DNA of 29,252 bases from Pelargonium cotyledonis (Eukaryota > Streptophyta > Magnoliopsida > Geraniales > Geraniaceae): assembly GCA_036897625.1 (NCBI GenBank), contig JAYMTA010000422.1, positions 1 through 29,252 of the forward strand, in the 5' to 3' direction. Positions 21,501 through 29,252 of the stretch are shown here, one piece after another; the stretch's first letter is position 1; each line of letters starts with the position of its first letter. Under the pieces are notes generated by a model. That model had not been told where the DNA came from, ran no database searches, and was given only the letters and a program-made list of their open reading frames with translations. The translations under genes were made by a program, and so were the position numbers.

Positions 21501-23062
21501 ATATCAGATATATCGATTATCTCTTCTTAGGAGATTATGTTGATAGGGGCCAGCACAGCCTAGAAACAATCAGTCTTCTGCTTGCTTTGAAGGTATATAT
21601 TAGGCCTGACTGTTCATTGTGGATTAAATTTCTTCTGCTTGTTTTCAGTTTATATTATATATTAGATTCTTGAAGGCCTAAAACTCTGTTTATTATGTCA
21701 TTTTCTGTAGGTTGAGCATCCGAATAATGTACATTTAATTCGTGGGAACCATGAAGCTGCAGATATCAATGCTCTATTTGGTTTCAGGATTGAATGTATC
21801 GAGCGCATGGTATATTATTGTGTTAAAACAATATGTTATTTCCCTTGCAATCTATTGCAGTTACTAATATTCTGACATGCTGAACAGGGTGAGAGAGATG
21901 GAATCTGGACATGGCACCGGATAAATAGATTATTCAATTGGCTTCCTCTTGCCGCTCTAATTGAGAAGAAAATCATTTGTATGCATGGAGGTATTGGTCG
22001 TTCAATAAATCACGTGGAGCAGATTGAAAGTCTTCAGCGTCCGATAACAATGGAAGCAGGCTCAATTGTTCTTATGGATTTATTATGGTTGGTGCATGCA
22101 TGATTGCCTAGAATTTCCTCCATTTTGTGCCTTCTTATTTTTCATGAAGTTTGTATGGGTATGTGATGTATCAATAACCTTTATTTTTTGTCCTTTGTTA
22201 GGTCGGACCCAACAGAAAATGATAGTGTGGAAGGGTTGCGACCAAATGCTAGAGGGCCTGGATTGGTTACTTTTGGGGTAAATCTCGTTATATTGCTTTG
22301 CTTTAATTCTTAATTTTTATATGGCATCCATAAGTGTGTTAATTTAATTTAATTATTCATGATTATCGAAATGAATACAGTGTTGTAAAATATTTGATTT
22401 TGGAAAGGTTGTTTATTGATCTACCATTTTATATTCTATCAATTTATGCAATCATGTTTAGGAGTTTGGAGAACAAGCAATGTGTTTGCTATGCTTATTT
22501 ATAATGGTTTTCATGCCAGCCTGACCGTGTGATGGAGTTCTGTAACAACAACGACCTACAATTGATTGTACGCGCACATGAGTGTGTCATGGATGGTTTT
22601 GAGCGTTTCGCGCAGGGACATTTGATTACTCTTTTCTCAGCCACCAACTACTGCGGTATATTCCTGGCACCTACTTAACTGTGTGGCTTGTAGGCTGTAT
22701 TGTCTGGGCATGATATAGTTTGTGTCTCATCTGTCTTCCTTTTACAGGTACTGCAAACAATGCCGGGGCAATCTTAGTTTTGGGTAGAGACCTTGTGGTT
22801 GTTCCAAAACTCATTCATCCGTTACCGCCAGCAATTTCATCACCAGAAACATCTCCAGAACGGCATATTGAGGATACATGGATGCAGGTGATGCCTTGTT
22901 TCTTCATCTTGAAGCGTGTAGTTATTTTCTTACTGTTTTGGTGCTTATCATATTTTTGCTGGTTCTTTATGCAATCAGGAGCTGAATGCCAACAGACCAC
23001 CAACGCCAACCAGAGGCCGTCCTCAAGTACCAAATGATCGGGGTTCTCTCGCGTGGATATAG
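12526..23062 (+). CDS. Kelch-repeat Ser/Thr protein phosphatase of the BSU1 family, BSL2/BSL3-type
   Basis: Twenty-one exons with exact phase: 12526-12964, 14147-14207, 14288-14366, 14459-14538, 14621-14715, 14817-14916, 15413-15482, 15901-16002, 16100-16181, 16947-17126, 18044-18311, 18398-18638, 18740-18910, 21049-21287, 21508-21592, 21711-21809, 21888-22087, 22202-22277, 22520-22655, 22748-22887, 22979-23062 (1008 residues). A Gln/Pro-rich N-terminus precedes Kelch repeats (about 65-460, with [18 protein letters not shown] and FIYGGLRGG strands) and an Ala-rich linker. The PP1/PP2A-like catalytic domain (about 660-970) keeps the metal and phosphate motifs GDLHG 710-714, GDYVDRG 744-750, GNHE 776-779, HGG 830-832 and RAHE 907-910. 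BSU1-family enzymes act in brassinosteroid signalling by dephosphorylating the GSK3 kinase BIN2. Length fits Arabidopsis BSL2/BSL3 (about 1010), but I cannot separate those two. The in-frame TTG at 12421 is not the start; [10 protein letters not shown] matches the family N-terminus. Confidence 0.97.
12965..14146 (+). other. BSL intron 1 (1.2 kb)
   Basis: Donor ATAC|GTATGT and acceptor AATTACAG|GA split the Arg codon before [10 protein letters not shown]. The intron is T-rich and holds no recognisable gene or element. Confidence 0.8.
16182..16946 (+). other. BSL intron 9 (765 bp)
   Basis: Donor GCAG|GTACTT and acceptor TTTGCAG|TG join to [10 protein letters not shown] 126-codon open frame at 16173-16553 starts in the exon in the wrong phase and shows no family signature. 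Nothing else was seen. Confidence 0.75.
17127..18043 (+). other. BSL intron 10 (917 bp)
   Basis: Donor GGCG|GTAAGA and acceptor GCTGTAG|GG split the Gly codon in LRGGVLLDD. The sequence is AT-rich without recognisable content. Confidence 0.75.
19640..20940 (+). mobile_element. Degenerate L1-type LINE reverse-transcriptase fragment
   Basis: Translating across frames gives the ordered blocks of a plant LINE reverse transcriptase. NQFGFMAG lies at about 19758. FVDVNK then [11 protein letters not shown] at about 19868-19922 carry a one-base frameshift between them. A GLHQGSA-like remnant lies at about 20040. FVVD at 20141-20152 stands where FADD is expected. [15 protein letters not shown] lies at about 20250-20292, HFRYLGS at about 20345, RWFGH at about 20701 and a GRGRP block at about 20785. 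Stops, frameshifts and the lost catalytic Asp show it is inactive. No poly-A tail, target-site duplication or endonuclease domain was found, so this is a truncated internal and 3' piece with approximate ends. Confidence 0.85.
20233..20288 (+). repeat. 36-bp-period direct duplication inside the LINE fragment
   Basis: The 20-base word starting aatatgaagtgtagttta occurs identically at 20233-20252 and 20269-20288. The period is 36 bases, equal to 12 codons, so it repeats the peptide NMKCSLS in frame. Confidence 0.9.
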
Positions 23063-24417
23063 TAGATCCCTTCAGATTGTTTCCACCTTATTCATTCTAG
23101 GCTCATGCTGACACCTGAAGATTGTGGTGTTTGTGTATAGAGCATGATGCCATATAGAGGATTTTTCGAAGTTACAGCCTCTGGAACTCATAGAAGTTTG
23201 GAGCCTTCTAATCACTTGAACTTTCCCGCACAATTCAGAGGCTGTGAGATGAAGAAGACTAGTTTGAAAACAAGGTTGCAGGCGGCGGGTAGATTTTACT
23301 TTGTTAGACTGGTTAAACGCAGCTAATTCCAGTCCACTCTTTGTAAATGGATGGGGCCGCAGGAAAGTAGGAGTTACAAAGGTTGTTTCTTCCAGTGGGT
23401 TTGGTAGTGCCGAGTATTTTTCTCGTTAGTTTTGTATGTCTTGTATTTTCTTTTATGGGGGCCTAAAGTCTCTCTCCCAAGAGGACACAAGGTCTTTTAT
23501 ATGTTATAATCTCTGTGGGCCTACATGATGTATCATAGAGGTGTGCTTTCATTTATGCTTTGTACAATACGAGTGTGAAGATGACGGATCGTTTCTTTTT
23601 AGCTCGACACAAAATATGTTAAGTTTTGATGATAGAATGTTGTGCCCTCTTTGTGTGCTTCAAAGACTACATTTGAGTTTGAGATATATTTTGATCAATG
23701 ATTTTGTGTCCCAGCTAGCTTCTCATTACTTTTGTTTCTGTACCCCCATTTTTATATATTTTGTTAATTTAATTTAGAATTCAGGTAATACAAGTTCATG
23801 GATTTTGTAAGTTATGCTACCAATTTAATGATATCGATATCATTGAAAAAGGCTAAATCCATAACAAATACTCATTATGCTTCATGCATAATTGATTTTA
23901 GGAGAAACAATTATCATTTTAAGACGAAAAGTATATAATTCATATTTAATCAATTGGCTCGTCAAAGTGAATTCTTTTGGGTTCATGACTTGTCCATCCT
24001 GCTGGGTCATACAGAATCAAAGCCCATATCTTCCGGATTATAATCTAAGTTCAGAAAAAATAAAAACAAAATACATTTATATTCACTAGAGCATCACTCA
24101 CATACAGCATATCAAACTGAGATTAGACTTTGGATTGCATCACTCGTTTCCACTAGTTTCTAATAAATTTCAATACCACCAGTTCTCTGGTAAACTAAAT
24201 ACATTATACAGTCTGCTTTGAGTATCCGTGCCTGATTAACATCTAAAATCCATTGTCAGGATTTCCAATTAGGTGCAGAGACAGCAGAAAAGCATGCGCC
24301 TCTTATCCTACATAATAAAATCATTTTCTACAGCCACGCCATGATCAGCTCAGCACAGCACAGCACAGTTTCAGTTCAATGTAGATGGGAAAAGCCTTTA
24401 AGCGTATACCATGCCAG
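23063..24417. other. 3' regions and spacer between convergent BSL and DNAJC8-like genes
   Basis: The BSL 3' UTR probably runs to about 23550-23750. The DNAJC8-like 3' UTR occupies the right end, with a short cagca reiteration at about 24350-24367. The open frames at 23144-23326 and 23541-23777 show no family signature. No RNA gene or repeat of note was seen. Confidence 0.65.
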
Positions 24418-27400
24418 TTAACCTCGTTTTACAGGCCTCTGAACATAAGATTTGTTGGGGTCCTCAGTCTTGAGCTTGGGAGGGCGAAGTTCTTTTTTAC
24501 CCTGTAATAAACCACATCAAAAGCTAAGGTCAGGCACTCTCATTCACCTTTTCCCTCCAGATAAACAAATTCTTAACTCACCTTCTTTCCAGTTTTCATG
24601 AAATCTCTCCAGCTTGAGACCTGGTCACAATTACAGAAAAAAAATCAGCACATGTTCAAAATGGTTAACCACATGTGCTAAGTGTGCAATACTATTAAGT
24701 ATTAACCAAATGTAATTGACATACTAAACTCTTGGCGCTAGACAGATGGTTTGTCCTCAAAATGCCCAAATCTAATAATTACCTAAAAAAGAATTTGATA
24801 GTCTTATCTCCACCAAAGGTGCTCAAACTTCATGACCACCAGTTTTTAACAAATGGCCAGCGCTATAAGCATTACATAATGTGCATATAAAAAAGGAGTG
24901 ATCTCCCATTGTCATTCCTCAAATCTTGAATCTTGGACAATCTTATAAGAAATTAGCTATTTATAGTATTTCTAAGCCATAACGGCACGTCTTAGAAGAA
25001 ACCGTCAAGAGTGGCATTTTTCTTAGGTTTCAGACCCAGTGACTACACATCACATCCAAAGTATATAAGAATAAGAAATATTAAGATAGAAATAAACCCT
25101 CTTTTCTCTTGTTCCTTCCCATTGCTCCTCATGCTCGCGCTTTCTCTTCCACATCTCCTTCTGTTCTTCTTCATCCTTCTTCAACCTACCTTCTTCTTCA
25201 GATATCTACGGTACAAAAAAGACGGAAAGATCATGAAGATAATTTACAAAGACAAGAACCAAATGAAATACGAAAAATGACTGAGCTTCCAGCATACCCT
25301 CATTTGCATTTTCCTCCTCCGCCATTCTTGGTCTGTCAATAACTGTCGAACCTTCATTTTCAACTCCTGCTGGTACTCCTCTGACCGTTCATATTCTTGC
25401 TCATATTTTCCCTGCATTGCACCAAAAAGGTTATCATAAACTCAACTCCAGAAGGATTTTTAAGCTAGCCACAACCAGAATTTTTTTATTGGGACACAAT
25501 AAAAAACTATAGAATGTACTAAAAGTAAAAAGATGGAGTTCAATTCCAGGCCAGCAAGGTGACAAATAAAAATTAAGCAGAGTTCATAGTTTAGATTTCC
25601 CATGTTTTGGCTGCCTGAGAATCATCCCCTACGAAATTGCATGTTAACTGATCTTCAATCATCATCACTTTCATTAAGTGATGGGTAAAGCAGATCCATA
25701 ATTAATAACAAATCACATGATTCAAATCTAGGTATCCAAGATGAAAAGTACTAGATTATAGAACCATAAATGGTAATTCGAACAGATGGGGATGAACAAC
25801 AAAATATACTAACGAGGCACACATCAAACCTCATACCTCATCAACCAATGACTTTAATTTAGAAGCTGTATCTTTCTTCAACTGCTTCTTTCTCTTTGCT
25901 CTAAGTTCATCTGCAATTAATTAATTTCAAAATGAGCTTCTCATTACATCAAAATTACTTGAAACGACCAAAACATACAAAATCATAGTAAGAATGGAAT
26001 ACGCAACATGTTGTGGCATCACATGATTTCGGATATAGAAGATTTCATATATATAGCATAGAGATGGGAAGCGCGAACTTTTGATGTCATGTTGTGGCAT
26101 GGCTAGATCTGACGTGTTGTAAGATCAAACCATGCTAAAGATAATGCATGCAAAGACATCACGAAGAGAAACATTTAAAAAAAAATCCACATCCACTCGG
26201 TTAAGAGCATTTCCAAAGTTGAGTCATTGAAGCACTAACCTTTTGCTGCACTAATTTGGCTGACAAGGTATTCTCTCTCCTGCTGATCAAGTAATAGTTG
26301 TTGAGCTTTCGCTAGTGCTGCTCTCAGGTAAAAAGACAAACAACGATTACAATTTGTTTGAAAATATGAGTTCCACAGAGTTACAAGACTATACTCAGGA
26401 CAAGCAATAATATTTCTTCTCCATTTATAACAAACCATCAAATACAACATAGTAAAACCACACATCACAGGATCAGATTTAGCCATTATGAAACAAGTTA
26501 TCAATAGATAATGAAATATGATGTCAAAGTGCATGTGCAAAATATAACAATCTCATGTGGTGATTATAGAACATTTACAGGACAAATATAAAATTTCAAA
26601 CAAAATGTTAACACATCCTGAGTAGTAGTTTATATCTTGGAATTAAAGTAAGATGTGCAACAAGTCTTTGAACAAAAGCAGCTAAAAATAAGTCACTATC
26701 AGTGTTTTTTCATGCATAACTAAGATTAAATTGTATCAATTCATCATCAGTACTATTCCAGCGTTTCAAATTTTCAACACAATTGAGTCCAAAAGGAAAT
26801 AACTCCCCAGTACATGGCTAAGTAACTGATGGCAGCAAAAAACAATGAAAAAGTTGGTATATAATGAAATGCCCTCTTCAGATTAAATTTTTATAAGTGT
26901 GTATTACCGGGAGACATTGAAGCCAACATCATGAAAATAAAAATCTAAATACCTCCAAATGCCTCCTTTGCTTGTGGGTGCTTGCATTTATCAGGATGAA
27001 CTAGCAGAGATAGCTTCAAGTGTTAAATGAAAAAATGTCAGTAAATGGCTGAAAAATGATATGAGAAATAATTGCATGATGATAAATCCAATACCAATTG
27101 AAAAGTTGGGTCACCTTACGATACTGCCTCTTCACATCATCTGGAGACGAATCAAATGGTAGGTTTAGATGCTCAAAAGGATTTAACTTGAAGCATGAAA
27201 GGATCCTGTGATACTCAGAAAATTTTCCAAATGGGCAGATAATTATTAGCGGAGTTTAACAACATACATTGACAATGACATAATATGCAACTGTGAATGT
27301 AAGCTTTTAAGGAAACAAAACAAATACAGCAAGAAAGGATCAGCAATCAGAAGGATCCCATGAAATTCAAAAACTTTTCCAACTGGGGCAAAGGATTATA

Positions 27401-28406
27401 AGCAGAGTGCAATATAGCACATATTGGCAATAAAATAAATGGAAATAGGAGCACAGGTTTTTTTACAGGCTGCTCATAGCTGAATGTGGCAGAGTTTGAA
27501 GACATTTCATGCAACAAGGATGGGAAGTAAGAGATCCTTCAAGCATGAAGAAGATTAACCAAAATATCTCATTGTGTTAATATTTTCTTGAGCTCGAGAA
27601 CTAGGTTGTTTACATTCCCACGTTGTGATCCAACGTCTTACGTTTGAGGATGGTTAGGTTGGGCCTTAATAAAAGTTGTATAGGAAGGTTTCTAGTGGTG
27701 TCTAGGTTTGCACTTTGCAGAAGTGCCTCCTTATCTATTACAACTGTAGGAAAATACGGCTGGAGACTTACACTTTCTCGGTACTTGTTGGTCACAAACA
27801 AAATAGCATGGACATTTGAAAAGGAAAGGACCTGCACCACCATCTCTCTCTCCCTCTCTTATGATTTTCACTTCACTGTCTCCATGTTTGATAATTGATT
27901 TTAGTTTCACCCTAATTCATGAATATCATTATGGACACGAAGCCCTTTGTCTAGCTCATTCATTTCCTCACCCTTCCCCCTCAATCAATAACCCTAAGAT
28001 CAGGTGCAGATGGAACCACACCGTAGCAATCAGTGACATGTCCTTGCAACCTATCAACCAACAGAACAGCCTTATATTGTTCAATAATCTATCTAACAAA
28101 TGAAGTCTCCGACCCAAAACTAACTTCAATTCAATGTACAGACGAACAAACAAACACATTTATGCATAATCATGAACAAAAAAAAAGACACAAAAAACCC
28201 TAATTGCCCTGAATCAAAATCAGGTGGCGATAAAAAAAAAAAAAAGGCGTATACGTACAGATTAACATTGAGATATTTAATTCTGATGAGGAAGAAAGAG
28301 GAGATACTAACCTGAGGACTTCGTTGTCTCTCTCGACTTCGCTGACTTCGGCGAAGAAACTCTTGAGCAGCAACTCATCTTCGACTGAAGAGGCTGATTC
28401 TCCCAT
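24418..28406 (-). CDS. J-domain protein, DNAJC8 / SPF31-like
   Basis: Nine exons on the minus strand: 28312-28406, 27115-27205, 26953-27013, 26240-26317, 25837-25910, 25298-25411, 25098-25205, 24582-24620 and 24418-24501 (744 nt, 247 residues, TAA stop). The J domain spans about residues 38-105, with the essential HPD at 68-70 in SLLVHPDKCKHPQAKEAF, so it should stimulate an HSP70 ATPase. No Gly/Phe or zinc-finger region follows. Instead there is a long Lys/Glu/Arg-rich helical region (about 108-205) and a basic tail with SSWRDFMKTGKK and PPKLKTEDPNKSYVQRPVKRG. This layout and length match animal DNAJC8 (SPF31, about 253 residues), a spliceosome-associated nuclear protein, and its plant orthologues. 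The GTG one codon upstream is not the start. Exon 7 uses a weaker donor, AGG|GTTTAT. Confidence 0.95.
27200..27290. repeat. Copy A of a diverged duplication at the exon 2 edge of the DNAJC8-like gene
   Basis: From aggatcctgtgatactcag on the plus strand, this roughly 90-base block covers the first bases of exon 2, its acceptor and the adjacent intron. It pairs with copy B at 27349-27440 through shared words aaggatcc, ttttccaa, tggg and agcrgagt in the same order. Confidence 0.65.
27206..28311 (-). other. DNAJC8-like gene intron 1 (1.1 kb)
   Basis: On the minus strand the donor is CAG|GTTAGT and the acceptor ATCACAG|GATCC. The intron contains a diverged duplicate of its own 3' end (see the repeat at 27349-27440). 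The remainder has only chance open frames, including 27644-27898 and 27816-28103 on the plus strand. Confidence 0.75.
27349..27440. repeat. Copy B of the diverged duplication, inside DNAJC8-like intron 1
   Basis: From aaggatcccatgaaattc on the plus strand, this block lies about 150 bases from copy A in direct orientation. At the site matching the real acceptor CACAG|GATCC it reads CATGGGATCC on the minus strand, so the AG is lost and this copy should not be used as a splice site. Confidence 0.65.
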
Positions 28407-29252
28407 CACGCCCTTTACTTCTCCTCCGTCTCTCTCTTCTCTGCTTCGCCGACCGCAAAATTAATTGGACGCTTTGAGTTTCTGGTTTCAACCCACCCTT
28501 CGTAGGGCAACGACTCGGACGAGTGCACCTGAGTTGGCTCGTTACATTTTTTTAATATAGATTTAGCCCTTTTGTTAATACACGTTTAGTTCTCTAGTAA
28601 ACTTTTTCACGACACATAATCATCTTTCAAACTAGCGCTCTCGTCCGTCAACCAAGAAACAACACAACCATGAATTGTTTCTACATCTCAGATTTGAGCT
28701 TTTGGTCAATAGTATAAGATAAGATTTGTAGTTAAAAAGAAAAAGATACACCTTATTCTGTATCCCAACAGGCTAAAAGAAACATGAGTAAGCTTCAAGT
28801 TTAATTAGTGCTTGTAAGGATTGGTCATAGCAACAATGTGATGGTAACAGGTTATACAGTGCTTCCATGATATATTAATTGTTTTGATTTAAAATATATT
28901 ATATTTTTATTTTTATTAAATGATTTTGTTGATGTGACGTGTTATGTAGTAGTCATGTGAATTATTTAATATAATTAAGTCGTTACATCAGTAAAATAAT
29001 GCGAAAAATACTATTTTGGACCTCTAGTTAAATGTTTAAGAAACCAATTAAAATTAAAAATAATTAACAATTTAAAATGATTGTGGCCTGTCTGCTCCAG
29101 TAGCAGTTTTGGTTTTTAGAGTTTGGAGTTAAAGGATCAATGGTGGCAGTGGACCAAGGATACTGGTAGCAGCAAGGGAGAGGAGGAAGAAGTACGTGAC
29201 AGCGGCAGTCCAGATCAGAGAACAGGGGCAGACAAAGAGAGCTCGGCGGAAG
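28407..29252. other. Upstream region of the DNAJC8-like gene and right-edge DNA
   Basis: The first 50 bases or so are the pyrimidine/purine-skewed 5' leader of the DNAJC8-like gene. Beyond lies AT-rich DNA with a weak imperfect inverted pair (gttgatgtgacg near 28930, cgttacatcag near 28981). The last 170 bases turn GC- and purine-rich, which could be the start of a gene outside the window, but the ATG at about 29140 closes after nine codons and no protein is recognised. Confidence 0.5.

Noticed and set aside
22720..23037. 105-codon plus-strand open frame as a separate gene
   Set aside because: It joins BSL exon 20 to intron 20 and then reads the last exon in a wrong frame.
25011..25342. Two plus-strand open frames of 77 and 89 codons rich in Leu/Phe/Pro
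   Set aside because: They are antisense to exons 6 and 7 of the DNAJC8-like gene; their composition reflects the complement of Lys/Glu-rich coding sequence.
26235..26540. 101-codon minus-strand open frame as a separate gene
   Set aside because: Only 26240-26317 belongs to the DNAJC8-like coding sequence; the remainder is intron 3 read through.
28925..28995. Possible small inverted-repeat transposon near the right edge
   Set aside because: The inverted pair gttgatgtgacg / cgttacatcag is short and imperfect, with no flanking target-site duplication; chance in AT-rich DNA is as likely.
1..29252. CRISPR arrays, prokaryotic operons, prophage or plasmid features
   Set aside because: The window is clearly an intron-rich plant nuclear region; no regularly spaced repeats or prokaryotic gene arrangement were seen.

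Overview
The window is nuclear DNA of a flowering plant, most likely a eudicot tree or shrub. Genes are split by many short AT-rich GT..AG introns, both strands are used, and every protein I could assemble is closest to plant families. Spliced models were built by eye from splice sites, reading phase and remembered family sequences, so family assignments rest on recall rather than a search.

Layout, left to right: (1) the 3' end of a GT14 / DUF266 BC10-like glycosyltransferase (+, cut by the window edge); (2) a GTGTCGTG-rich inverted-repeat element; (3) a three-exon secreted Expp1-like protein (+); (4) an eleven-exon Omp85-type plastid outer-envelope beta-barrel protein resembling Arabidopsis P39 (-), convergent with Expp1; (5) a U1 spliceosomal snRNA gene (+) with a recognisable plant Pol II snRNA promoter, head to head with the P39 gene; (6) a 21-exon BSL2/BSL3-type Kelch-repeat Ser/Thr phosphatase (+), with a (GA)n tract and short upstream ORFs before the start and a decayed LINE reverse-transcriptase fragment in one large intron; (7) a nine-exon DNAJC8/SPF31-like J-domain protein (-), convergent with BSL. 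The last 0.8 kb holds the upstream region of the DNAJC8-like gene and no recognised gene.

The genes do not form a pathway: they are unrelated housekeeping or signalling genes (cell-wall glycosylation, secreted protein, plastid envelope, splicing, brassinosteroid signalling, splicing-associated chaperone). All spliced models except the truncated first gene run from start to stop without internal stops. The most unusual item is the U1 gene: its promoter elements are kept, but the 5' arm that pairs with 5' splice sites carries two substitutions and the 3' terminal stem is damaged, so it is either a variant U1 with shifted splice-site preference or a young pseudogene.
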